Assembly (NCBI GenBank): GCA_027578915.1
Contig: JANBTT010000010.1
Location: 163,809-227,808 of the forward strand
Length of the DNA: 64,000 nt
DNA from: Coemansia sp. RSA 1200
Taxonomy: Eukaryota > Kickxellomycota > Kickxellomycetes > Kickxellales > Kickxellaceae
Direction of reading: 5' to 3'
Position numbers and translations under genes: made by a program. Positions 43,889 through 55,917 of this stretch are shown here, piece by piece; the stretch's first letter is position 1, and the number at the start of each line of letters is the position of its first letter. The notes below the pieces were generated by a model. It was not told the DNA's origin. It did not search any database and saw only the letters and a list, made by a program, of their open reading frames with translations.

Positions 43889-46800
43889 CTACTTGCGGAC
43901 CCTGACATGGATATCTGGCACCTCCACATCCTCGCCATCCTCATCGCAGCATGACATAACAAGAACAACAGTCTTTACATGCTCAGGAAGATCTTTGTGG
44001 CTGATAGACTTTAGGATCTCTGTGACCGTCATGCTCTTACGAGTCTCCGCCTTTTTCTTGTCCATAAATGTCGAGTACAACATCGAGGAATTGGCGCTAA
44101 TCACTTCAACCTCAATCTTGTACTTGCTCATGAAATAGTCCATCACCTCCTGAAGTGTAGCGTCGTGATCGAAAGCAAACGAATCCCAGTCACTAAATTC
44201 AATGTCGCCATACTTGTGCTTGACTGGCGGGATGGGCTCTGAAAAGGCAAAGAATGGAAGTGCCAGATTGACAAACCCGTTCTTGTAATCATCGATGATC
44301 CGCTTCTCGTCACCGCACTCGGAACCGATTATCTTGTACAGTTCGAGGCACACAAGCCCAGCCACAAGAGAGGTGGTAGTTGCAATGGCTGGAATGATCT
44401 TTCCAGCAATCTGCTTGGTGCGGAACCTGTCAGCAGGGCTGATATCATAGTTTGTCGCACGCAAGTTCGACGCAGCGGTGATAAAGTCAATATGGAAATT
44501 GGAATCGTCATCCTTTTCAAAGTCAGCTGGAACAAGGCGGACCCCAGCAAGATTGGCCGGATCGGGCAGCGACTCAATGATGGAATTAATGCTATCCACA
44601 TTGACATCAGCATCGCTATCAGCATTGGCGGTGTCGTTTTCGTTGGCCTGGATCTTGACACCAGACTTGGGCGTAAACTCGGGCACCTTAACAGCAGCAG
44701 CAACCGTTTTGACATGTTCTCTGTCGACACTGCCCTTCAGACCATAGTTAAATGCATGGAGATTGGCTGCAGACAGAATAAAGTCAATGTGGAGGCTGTT
44801 GGTCGCGTCAAACTTGATTGCGTCGGGGGAACGCTTAGGCGGCGACCAGAACGGCTGGCCAGTGCTGGTAATCGAATCCTTGGGGAAGTTGAAAAGAAGC
44901 TGGCTGATTGTATTGTAGTAGAGCTCTTCGAAGCGCTTGCGTGCCCAGACAATGCAGTCGTCGAATGTCAGCGGCTTGTCAGTCGCCAGATAGTCGCGGA
45001 TGGAGGTTAGGGTCTGCAGCTTCTCGACCTCGCCATTCTTGGACAGCGATGTCTCAATGAAGTCGGGAGTTGTCAGATAAGCATTGACGTTCTCCGCAGG
45101 CTGCACAAACAGTCCGGCAAACAGATCTCGGGCCCACTGTATAGTGTGCTCAATGGCGTTGGGGAAGTTCTTCAGCGTACACATAGGGATCGACTTCTCT
45201 GGCGGATCGCTGCTGGCCGAATAAGACTCGGTCAGATAAGGAACAACAACCTGAGTGTTGCCCTTGGTTCCCAGCGTTCCTGATTCGAGAAGAGACTTCT
45301 TATAGAACACACAACGGCTATCGACATAGCGACGAGTCTCGACATTGTCCAGAGCGTTTGTTACGCCATCAATGCCATCAAAGAATCCGTCGTTATAGAT
45401 ATTCTCGGTAGCAGGACCAACCCTATCTTCGCGCGTAACAATTTTGCCTGAGATGTCCGGGTTCATTTCTGAGACTGCTGCTGCTGCAGTCACAGACTTG
45501 AGGCTGCCAACATCCTTGGGACGGAACAGAAACTGGCGATTGAGATTGCTCTTCTCAATGGTGTCCATATCAGTAACATGGATTGTACCCTTTGGACCAG
45601 TTGCAAGCCCCATCATCGCCCAATTCTTCAGCATTTCGCAGCCAATTGCACCGGATCCAACCAAGAACTCGCGGTGGTTGGCAACCTTAGCCTGGAACTC
45701 GCGGCCAAAAACAGCAATCTGGCCGTCGTAGCGCGAGCCAGAAGGTGCAAGGTCGGCTTCGGTCGGCTTGAAGCCAACAGGCAGACATTCGAGAGCATCA
45801 AAGTACATAAAGTTGTGGATCGGACTAAACTTGCCTGTGCACGCCTTGAGAACTTCTTGTGCCGCTATTCCACCAAGCACGCCATTCATAGGCGGGATAT
45901 CACCTGTTGCCTGGTACGAAAGCTTTGTCAGCAGCTCATCGCTAAGTTCTGTTTTCTGCGACCACTTGTTGTTAATCTCGTTGGCCAAGCGGATAATCTC
46001 TGCTGCATCCTCATTGTTACCGGGACGCGGCTTCTTGCCACTGTTGGCCTTGCTGAAGGCGTGGAGGGCCTGGAAGCCAACATGCAGCTGAGCAGGACGA
46101 TCGAACTTTGCAAAGTCGGAGAACAGGAATTCGGGATTTTCAAGGGCATCCTTGAATGAAGCAAAGCTAATCTGCGAAGGCATCTTGACCTGCTGGAAAA
46201 GACCGCCACTGACGTATGTGCCAAGCGAGGTGGTGTCGCCGATGCTGAATGTGTAGGGTCCCAGAACAGTGACCTTGCGCGGCTCGCAACCGTTAAGCTC
46301 TGTCATACCTTTGATCTCGCTAAAGGTAACATACTGGCCATCTTCAAGTCCATGGCGAGTTTCGTCAAGGCAGGTAACAACGCCCTCGGGACTCTGCTCA
46401 ATGCTTGCAATCATCCCGGACAGCGGCTGCTCTCCGTTGGTGTCCTCCACTATAAACTTTTCGCCAAAGTCGTTAAACACGTATCCGAATAGACCACGGG
46501 TTTCTGTTGAGATAAAGCAGATTCCATTCTTGTGGGCGTATTCGCTCAACTCAAGCTTCTTCTCTAGAGAAATGTCCGTGACGACAACGCATTTGAATCC
46601 AGAGATAGCTTCAACCGTAAGCTCCTTGTCAAGAACAGACACAGGGACGTACTGGTTTAGCTCTGCAAGGCGAGGTGCAGAAACCTCAGCACGAGGCTTG
46701 CCAATGTCTTCTTTGGTCAGATAGAACTGCGATGAAAGGTCGGCTATCTGAACCTTTTCCGGGTCGTAGAGGCTGACGCTTTTGACACCAGCAAGAATAA

Positions 46801-47158
46801 CGTTCTTTGCAATCTCACACCCAAGCCCCTTGAGACCGACTATGAGCACATTGGAGGCGCTCATTTTCCTCATGGCCTCAATTCCAAGAACATAGCTATC
46901 AAAGGCATAAAATAATAAAAGCAGTTTAATAATACGGTAGTTAGTAGCACGTACAAGAGTCACGAAGGCGTGGGTTTCGCGATTCGAGAAAACAAGAAAG
47001 CACTTTGAAAGTCCAGCCACGCGCAGTCAGACCCCAGGACCACAAAACAAAAGATACCACACGCACACACGAACTGCGTAGAGAAAGGCTACTTACAGCT
47101 GGCGCGAGTAAAGACTCTCGTCAATCTCAGAATGAGCGGGCTTGCTAGTCGATGCCAT
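43889..47158 (-). CDS. UBA1: ubiquitin-activating enzyme E1
   Basis: About 1022 residues in two exons, 47097-47158 and 43889-46895, joined across a 201-nt intron (GTAAGT donor, TAG acceptor, phase 2). The join rebuilds SEIDESLYSRQLYVLGIEAM, the conserved E1 N terminus. The pseudo-adenylation domain (VLIVGLKGLGCEIAKN) is followed by the active adenylation domain (LVGSGAIGCEMLKNWAMMG, TDMDTIEKSNLNRQFLFRP). The catalytic cysteine is C593 in KSIPMCTLKNFPNAIEHT. The ubiquitin-fold domain closes the protein (EVEVISANSSMLYSTFMDKK). It activates ubiquitin with ATP and loads E2 enzymes. All catalytic elements are present, and the length equals that of yeast Uba1. Confidence 0.97.
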
Positions 47159-48159
47159 GATTCAAGAAATACGCCTTTGCAAAGATAGAAAACAATAAAG
47201 TCTGAGTAGATGTGGTAATTCACTTGTAAAATGAATTTAATAAAGAATATAAAAAATGTGGTGAGGAGAGAAGAAAAAGTTCATGAAGAAAAAGTGCGTG
47301 AAGATATAGGGGGAAAGAAAGAGGGAATGGAAAAAAAAGACAGTGGCAAGGCCTGTCAATTTTGACAGCAAGCTAAATTGTGTGTGTTTGTTTGCTTTGA
47401 TGGTGTTAATAGCATTTTCTTTTCTACCGCCAAAAACAATTTTTCAATGTACAAAGAGACTTTTGCGAAGCATGAATTGATTATTAAAACACTTTGGCCG
47501 TATCCTAGAAGTGAGTTTCTTTATAGCGTAATTGATGGTCATTTTTAGATCGCAAACAGTAGCAGACGGAAACGAGATGATGATGTAGAGATTTTGCTGT
47601 TTTCTGACGTCCATATGAAGTCATTATATTTCCTTCACAGATGAAGTGGTGGCCTTGGATTAACTTAGAAAAGCAATCCAGATAAAAGCCTAAAACCCTA
47701 CTTTTGAAAGTGCATGGGTGCGCACTAAATCGATGAAACCTATAAAATAAGCCTGAGCCACATAGAACACAAATACAGAGCATCCTTAGCATTCTAATAT
47801 ATATGACAACGCTTAATAAGTGTTACGCCGCTTATCAGCGCTCGTACTAACAAATAATCATAAAAACCACAGCAAAAACATAAAGTGTTGACGTCACATA
47901 TACTGATCTGATCGAAGCGAAATCCATTCAACGAGCAAAATCACAAAGACTTTGCGAAATTCGAAATATCCCCAAAGTAAGTGTCAACCAATAGGACCAC
48001 GCGAAACATTTGCCGGCTACAGGGCACAAAGCCAAAGGGCAAAAAAGCGGCAAGGTGCAAGTGTAAATTTTTTCTCTCCAATTCAAGATTAGTCACTTAT
48101 TTTATCCCTCTAAAAAGAATTTCTTGATACACTTTCTTGTTCTTGCATTGTAAAAAAAG
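47159..48159. other. divergent promoter region of UBA1 and eIF2 beta
   Basis: About 1 kb between two head-to-head essential genes. It is AT-rich, with purine-rich DNA near UBA1 and a T-rich leader before the eIF2 beta start. No additional gene is supported. Confidence 0.5.
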
Positions 48160-49217
48160 ATGAGCGAGGTTACAGACAAACTCAACAATCTTGACATTGA
48201 AGATGCTTCAATCGATGATTTCGATCTGACTGCTTTGAAAAAAACGAAGAGCAAAAAGAGCAAGAAGATTACTCTTGAGGACCTGGAGGATAACGATGGC
48301 CCAAGCTCTGCAGCAGCGGAAGCTCCTGTCAACGGCGAAGACGAAGCTCCAGAGGACGACTTTTCAGGCCTGAAAAAGAAAAAGAAGAAGTCGAAAGCCA
48401 AGGCTGTCTCTTTCGATGTAAGTGAATGAATTTGGGATTGTGAACTTTATAACAAAAGTTTCAGCAAAAAGGCTGGTCCTAGTAAATATGCACTATTTGA
48501 CAAGGGCAAATCTAACTAACTTTATTATCAGTCTTGCTAATGTCTTTTTTTGCGTTGCTGTTTCTTTAGAATGATGATGAGGAGGCCAACGACGAACAGG
48601 AGGACGCTGACTTTGACATGTCGAAAATGAAGAAGAAGAAAAAGTCCAAGAAGAGTCTGGCAGCCTTTGAGGCTGAGCTGGGCGGAGAGTTTGTCGACGA
48701 GAAGAGTGCAGTGGCCGACAAGTCGAGCGAGGCCTGGATTGGCACTGATCGTGACTACACGTATCCCGAGCTTCTGGGCCGGTTTTATAAGGTTCTTCGT
48801 GAGAGCAACATGGATTCTACTGGCGAAAAGCGCAAGTACACGATTGATCTTCCACAGATTGTTCGTGACGGTAATAAGCGCACTGTGTTTGCCAACGTGA
48901 AGGACATTGCCAAGAGGATGCACCGTACTCCTGACCATGTTATCCGGTACCTCTACTCGGAACTTGGCACTACTGGTTCGATTGATGGTAGCGACCGCCT
49001 TGTTATCAAGGGCAACTTCAAGCAGACGCAGATTGCGAATCTTATCCGTCGGTATATCAAGGAGTATGTGACGTGTAAGACGTGCAGGTCGGGTGAGACG
49101 TCGCTGTCAAAGGAAGGGTCGCTGAACTTTATCAAGTGTGAGTCTTGCGGATCTACTCGTTCGGTCGCTCCTATAAAGAGCGGTGCTCAGGGCGCTTCTA
49201 AGGATAAGAAGCGCTAA
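48160..49217 (+). CDS. SUI3: translation initiation factor eIF2 beta subunit
   Basis: 301 residues in two exons, 48160-48417 and 48570-49217, with a 152-nt intron (GTAAGT donor, TTTAG acceptor, phase 0). The N terminus has three lysine blocks (KKTKSKKSKK, KKKKKKSKAKA, KMKKKKKSKKS) that in the family bind eIF5 and eIF2B-epsilon. The intron sits just after the second block. The core contains DYTYPELLGRFYKVLRESN and HVIRYLYSELGTTGSIDG. The C-terminal zinc finger C-X2-C-X18-C-X2-C (TCKTCRSGETS to CESCGS) contacts mRNA and tRNA and influences start-site choice. It is part of the eIF2-GTP-Met-tRNAi ternary complex. Confidence 0.97.
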
Positions 49218-49784
49218 AGATACTTGGGCTGACTCATTGATTGTGTCTATTTGAGCAAAATCAAGTAAGCTCTAGAAGCTTCTATTAGTGAACCATTTGT
49301 TTTTCTTTCTTGTTTTTGAAGTAACAAACGCCAAGAGCTATGGAAAAGGAAAAGCAGTCATGGGCATTTTGCCAACACCACATACAATTGTGTACTCTGT
49401 GGCCAGTAGCGTGTGGATATTACAGTTCTCCGGTCTTCAACGCAAGCCTAAGACGATACAGCTGCTGATGCAAGGAATTGTTCTGGATTTCCAAAAAAGT
49501 CAAGCAGATGTTCAGGGATGCATTAATGATTGATTTTGTTTACAATACGACTGATCTTGCATTGATCAGATCAGGATATGGTTCTGTGTTTACTTTTATT
49601 TTAGAGCCCAAAGTATATAGCTGGTGAGACAAGTGATATTCATTTCCTTGGTGTTATTTTTATCCACTCGCTTGTTTCTTTACCTCAATATTCATATTTG
49701 TCTTATTTTGCTTAACATTAACCTGCACACATTACTTTTATATTATTTAAACACATTTTCAATTGCTTGTGGCAACAAACTGAA
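49218..49784. other. intergenic between eIF2 beta and FunK1 kinase
   Basis: AT-rich DNA with one 81-residue open frame (49288-49533) of no recognisable family. I do not count it as a gene. Confidence 0.4.
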
Positions 49785-52698
49785 ATGCCAAAGAGACATC
49801 AACCTCAAGAGTACCAAGGTGCTCTTACACGAAACAGAGCACGGCTGCAAAACAAAAGAGTAGGAGATACAACTAAAGCGTCTCCGAATAGAAGAAGCAA
49901 CGTTGCCGAGACAACACTGGAAAAGGAAAACACAGACTTCAACTCGCCTCCGCGTAAGCGCAAAAGGTTTAACAATGCGCTTATAACACCAGAGAGCAAT
50001 AAGCGGCTTGTAAACACCAGAGTATCTGCCTTTATTCCTAAGAGTCGGGGCGATAGCAGTGGTAAGTTCAAGCACTATAATGTATTATATGTCTTCCTCC
50101 AGAGATCCTTTATCTAGATATAGACTGAGTGCAAATGGCTCTATTTGAAGAGAAGACAGTTGTGCTAACGTGTGGTTACAATTAATACCTTTTGTTGCTT
50201 ATACTGAGAACTTAGCCGTTGGCCAGAGCCATGGGCATGCGACAGGAGATCCGTCATCTGCAGGGCTGAAACAAACAGGATCCACGCCATTCAAATTCAG
50301 CACCCACAACGCACAAAGCATCGTTTCAAGGGGATACAGTACAACGGAGCTGCAGAGTACGCGTAGGCTGGACGCAAAAACGTTGGTGGACGACTATCTC
50401 TTGCCTGATATAACAGGGTTGCTTGATCTTGCAGCACCCGACAGTAAAGCGGCAGAAGAAACAGCCAGCAGGCTTGCTGTAGACATATCCACGCTTCTCG
50501 AAGAGCTTCTATTGCTTAAAAGCAGCCAAGTTAGTACTGGCGGAAGACGCGGTCATGGTGGCAAAGGTGTGGCAGGCGGAAAGCAGAGAGTACAACAGCG
50601 CAAACACACGCAACCCGATATCATATTCGGCTGGATGTCAGAGCGGCATCGGGTTTCTTCAACGAGCAGGGTATCTCAGACACAGCTTAAGGCCGCTGCC
50701 AATATACTCAGCAAAAGATTCGATCGGCTTAAGAAATGGATAGACACAAAAAGAGGAACGGGCAAAGAAAGCGACCTGTACGAGCCGATATCCCAGCTTT
50801 TCCACTTTGTCGCTGGCTGCATTAAATCAGTAAACAAAGCGTTGCCAGTCCATCCCGAGCGCTTGATAGTGCCGTTCTTCTGTCCAGATAGGAAAAGCGC
50901 AGATGGTGATGACGAGTCGCGAGTTGACCTAGTTCTTAACATTGCTGGGCCTGATAGCTACATCATTGGGACACCAACGAATACACCGTCATCGGATAAT
51001 AGCAAGCTACCCATGTTCCTTGATGCCTTTTCCGTGATTGAGGTAAAGAGAGAAGCACAGGGAGTCAAGCGAGCACTGCCGCAGCTGTTCCAGTACACAA
51101 GGGGCATTTATGCGGAACAGTACAACCGGCGGTTTGCATGGGGCTTGGCTGTTGGCGGAAAGCAGGTTCAGGCTGTATTCTTTGGGCCTAGCTATGCGCT
51201 TGCATCGCCATCTATGGATATTGGCCAGAGGAGCGGGCTTGAACAACTGATAAGGCTTCTTGTGGATTGGTCGTTCTGCGAGTCTCATAAGCTGGGATAC
51301 GATCCAACAATATCTTTTAACAAGCAAAGCAGATACTACGAGATCCAAGTTGGCCAAGGGGGTAAGATGGAGACATACTATTCGCAGGGTGCTGTCATTG
51401 GCGTTGAGCGTCTGTTTGGCAGACACACACGCTGCTTTGTTGCCAGCAAAACAAAGCCAAGGTCTAACGTGGAGTTCAAGCCAGAGGTTTTTATCAAGGA
51501 CGCATGGCCTGAAGCAACTAGCGATGCGGAGGAGGACCATCGCGATGAAAGCAGACATTTGAACAAGATTACAGCAATTTTGGGCGACGATAAAAGCCTG
51601 GATGGCAAGTACCCCAAGTACCTTAGTGGCGGTCGGGTGCACATGAAGCGTCAAACTACTACTGGTCAGAGCACTGACGTGGTTGAAGACAACAGCAGAT
51701 CGATAATTTCTGATAGTATCTGCAGCCAGCTGGATACAGCTCTAAAAGAACGTGCTCCTCCTCTGCGTGCACACAAGCGGATCTGTATGGAGGGCATTGG
51801 GGAGCCCCTAAAGTGCATAAACAGCGTACCTGAGCTGATTTGTGTCATGGCGGACGCAATGGAATGTCATTGGGAGATCTACAAGCGCTGTGGAATCCTG
51901 CATCGGGACATTTCAACTAACAACATCTTGTTCACTGGAAGCGGCAGCAGAATTAAGGGCATGCTTATCGATTTCGACCATGCATTTTGCGAGAGCGACA
52001 AAAACGCTGTTCACCATTTTGAGCGCACAGGGACGCTGCCATTCATGAGCGTCAATAACCTTGAGGGCGAAATTAAAATGCATACTGTTTTGGACGACTG
52101 GGAATCGCTTCTGTACATCCTATGTTGGCTTGGGACATATGGATGGAGGAACAAGCGCAGAAGTGATGGTGTTGGGCCAGATATTCCACAAGGCAGAGTA
52201 ACCGCTAGAGCTGATAACTCTAAGGCCAGCGCGTCTCGTCAAACAACTAGAACCAGGTACCTAAAAAGCCATTCAAGAGCAGAGCCAGGGTTCAAGGAGA
52301 TTTCCAGATGGTTTACAGGTGAACTTTCCACATGTGCACTCAATAAGCGGCGCGATCTGAAGGATAGCGAGTCGTTTAAACTGATTACTGATCAGTTTGA
52401 CAAAGACATACCGTTGATCGAATCTCTTAGATCTCTTGTTCATGGGCTTCGGAGGACCCTTATCGACGACCACAAGGATAACAGAATGAAAGGGGCTATG
52501 AAGAGATCCGAAGTACCGGAAGAGCAAGATGATTACGATGACGTTTTTGGTATGAGAAACAGGGATATAAACGATATTGATCCCTTCCAAGAGCGTATGA
52601 CTAATGCTAACGACATAGCTGAAAGCCTGTTTAAAAATATGAAGAAGGTAGCAGAACAAGCACGGGTATTTATCAGGAAAGGCGAGATAGAATCATAA
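49785..52698 (+). CDS. FunK1 fungal-type protein kinase
   Basis: About 919 residues in two exons, 49785-50061 and 50216-52698, with a GTAAGT donor, a TTAG acceptor, phase 1 and a 154-nt intron. A nearer AG at 50207 is out of phase. The N terminus is short, basic and disordered (SPPRKRKRFNNALITPESNK). The FunK1 domain follows: VDLVLNIAG, FSVIEVKREAQGVKRALPQL, RRFAWGLAVGGKQVQAVFF and FCESHKLGYDPTI, then PEVFIKDAWPEA with the likely ATP-binding lysine. The catalytic loop is HRDISTNNILF (D657), the metal-binding motif is IDFDHAF (D678), then TGTLPFMS and DDWESLLYILCWLGTYG. FunK1 kinases are abundant in multicellular fungi and mostly uncharacterised. All catalytic residues look intact, so it should be active. 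The substrate is unknown. Confidence 0.88.
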
Positions 52699-55600
52699 TA
52701 TGTATATATTTGGCAGGTGTGTTTGGTTCCAGAAATATTTCTGTTATGCTAATTTTGTATTTATAGAATTTTTGAAAATGAAAATCTTAATGCTAACATT
52801 TATTATCGCGTATAGTGTAATATAGACGATAAAATCAGGAGCATAATTACTATGTGTATTTTTGCTGTGTCTTTTAGATGTTTACAATTAGAAAATAAAC
52901 AAATTACAAGACAAAAAATTAGTTGGTCTTGCCGTGTTGGTAGATTAACTTGGTGATGGTTCAATGCTGCGATGCTGTCGATACGCATAATCGAATTTTG
53001 GAGCCTTCTCCGTTTAGAAGCATTCTTTCTTGTGTATAACAAATTTCAATGCGTGGTTTATTTTTGGATTTTTATTCATATTCGCCCTGCATTTCATGCA
53101 TGTTCAAAAAGCAAGGAAAAATACGGCCAGCAACCAACCAACCAAACAAACAGATGAGAAAAACGGCAGAAGAGGGATACATGCCATTCAACATATCAAC
53201 ATTTCTACTTCTTCGCCATATGCATAGTTTTAATGAGAATCTTGAGTGCGTTTGTCATAGTGTGGGAATTATGGATGACGAAGCAGATGCAACAACTAGC
53301 GGGGATACCTGCTTTTTCTTTGGATATGCTCGATATATTACTTACATGTTTTATCTCTCACTTTTTACAAAGACAAGGTATGTACATGTAGGTGCTGCCA
53401 AATATGCAAGCAGATGAACAAGAAGAACCCTGAGTTGTCGTATCTATTTCTACTAGTTTATTTGTTGCAATAAACAATACGATTGTTTGCACAAATTGAA
53501 GGCATTGATGTGTCTTTATCGATCGTTTTGTGGAGGCTGAGAGCGTGGAGTATCAATCAATCATCCTGCTCTTGTTTGATTCTTTTGATTGTGAATTGTG
53601 ATTTTCTGGGAGAGCAATGATCTAAATTGACAACAAGTAGAAATTTATATCCTAACAGTCAAAGATCAACTGATCCAAGCACACAGTGACCAAGGGCCAT
53701 TGAGTTTCTAGTTTAAATTAAAATAGCAAATATCTAAAGGAGACCGTTGGATATTGTTATTGTAAAAGAAAAAGGCAGAACCCCACAGTCGTCGTGTGTG
53801 ATATTATAACATTCAAACTCACAATCAGACTGCACAAAAGGTTTCTTTTGCGTTCAGTTTGCAGATGGATATCGCAGCGTGATAGATTGGCGTAGAATAC
53901 AGCAATTGCATATTTACACGTGATAACAACATCAACAAAAACAAAAACAAAGCTGGCAACAGCAACAGCAATAGCGACAGTGATGGGCAATATCGATTAC
54001 ACGCGGGATGGCAGCGATTCCTTGCACAGAAGCAGCAGTGTACCTTTTTTCACACTCGACTAGCAGCAACCTCCCTCCCCGCCTTGGCAGCGGTTGTCAG
54101 TCATTCCAATTCATCTCACCGCTTGTGAACCCGTCAGAGAGACATGCTACACGCATGCTGTATTTCATACACATGCACGTGCCTACATGTACAGACAAGT
54201 GGAGCGAGTGTGTAGATTTGGATTAATCCCTTGCAATCGGCATGCGTGGTGCAGGCGATGTATGGTGACAACAAAAAGGAAACTGCAATTGCATGGGGGA
54301 TGAGATGCAAAGGACCACGACAGCCAAGCGAAAATAAAAATTTTTTTCTTGCTTTGCAGGAGCAAACGATGCTTGGCCGGAAAATGAAGACGCGTAGCTA
54401 GAGTCCTAGCCAAAACCATTTACACCATTTTGTCATTCTCTGCCTCTTCACAGTGACCGTGGATAAGGTGGAGGAAGTAGGTGCGTGGCCCTTTCTGCTT
54501 AGGGCTTTTGCGGCTGGGTTCCTATTTCTGCTTCGTGTGAATGTGACTGGCCAAGGGAAACGGTTTGCGGACTGGGCTCTCGTCATATGGATGGGGGGAT
54601 GGGGCAGAATGGATAACCAGAATAGGCAGCAACAGCCCCATCGCCCACCCTTTCCCCCTTTCTTTCGGCGTATCGTGGTGGACCACGCTTTCCCTTTCTA
54701 CGCAACTCTCAACAACAACAAAAGTTGTCGGTTTATCTATTCAAATTTACCGCGCTAACGTGGAACCTTGGGGGTATTTTTGAAAAGAGCTTGTTATTTG
54801 TCACAAGGACGTGCCAGTCTTTCATATCTTTTTTTACTCCTTATTCTCCCCATCCACCCCCATCCACAGTACCGGTTTAGCATCCGGGTTGCCAAAGAAA
54901 TTTTTTATTGTTGGAAATGCAAGTCTTGCACCGAAAAGGACAAGCAGATAAAACCAATTCTTTCCTTTTCCTTCTCTCTCTCCTGAATGATTTGTTCCAA
55001 CTTGCTGCTGCTGCTTCTGCTGCTGCGGGCTGCAGGTAAAAAAGGAAAAGGAAAAAAGCTGGCTGGCTCGGTCCGACTATGCGTGTTTTCTCACTGATAG
55101 TGCTTGTGGTAAAACCAAACCAAACAAACAGATAAACAAACTATCAGCTTTTTTAATCCACATTCACAAAACCCCCTCCCCCTTTATTCGGGCGAATGCA
55201 TTAAAGTCTGTAGAGTACATGCTAATCCAGAGGATCTATTCCACCACCAAGGATATACAAGGAGAGAGGAAACCTTAAAAAGAGGACTAGTTCCTCCCTT
55301 AAATTTTAGTCATGAAAATTTTTTGGGTTATTCCTTATTTTCGACAAGCACTTTAATTTTGTTTTTTATATTGGCCCCTTTTTTTGCTATTCCTATATTT
55401 TGACATTCCGATAATATTCTTTACATTCCTAATTGTTATTATTTGAGAGAGCACTTGTTCTGCAGCAACAACAACAATAGCCTGCGACATTTTTTTTGAT
55501 ATTTTCTCAATTGAGAGAAATTTTTTCTTTTACAGTGAGCTATATATCTATCGGTCACACTATCAAGTCTCATTCATTCCTTGCCATATTCTTCCTTTCA

Positions 55601-55917
55601 AACATTGTGTATGCTCTATCTTTTTCTATTTCTTTCCCTGGATATTTTATTCTCTTTATTCCTTGTTTGTTTTTTGCTTTTTGTTTTTTGGAAACAATCC
55701 AGCCGCCATTATCTCTTATTGAAGATTATTACAGACAACCAACCGGATCCATTATTTGTTCTTATAGTAATAATAATCAGTCCCTTCTTTACATATTCTC
55801 CAAAGAACAGCAAAAGCTAGCCAGCACTATTAGCAGATATTGTTAATAATATCCTGGTGGGTCCTAGCAGATTATACTTTCCTCCTCTTAACACATACAT
55901 ACGCATACATACGAACA
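52699..55917. other. 3.2-kb non-coding region upstream of the Cdc24-like gene
   Basis: No convincing gene. Open frames here are short, and rich in Phe/Leu/Ser from T- and C-rich DNA. The last 900 bases are strongly T/A-rich. Since the FunK1 gene ends at 52698 on the same strand, most of this belongs to the 5' side of the GEF gene. Confidence 0.5.

Noticed and set aside
49288..49533. 81-codon open frame between eIF2 beta and the FunK1 gene
   Set aside because: No recognised motif, no supporting context, and a length expected by chance.
50209..50215. Acceptor at 50207-50208 for the FunK1 intron
   Set aside because: It gives phase 0, while the donor leaves one base. The next AG at 50214-50215 restores the frame.
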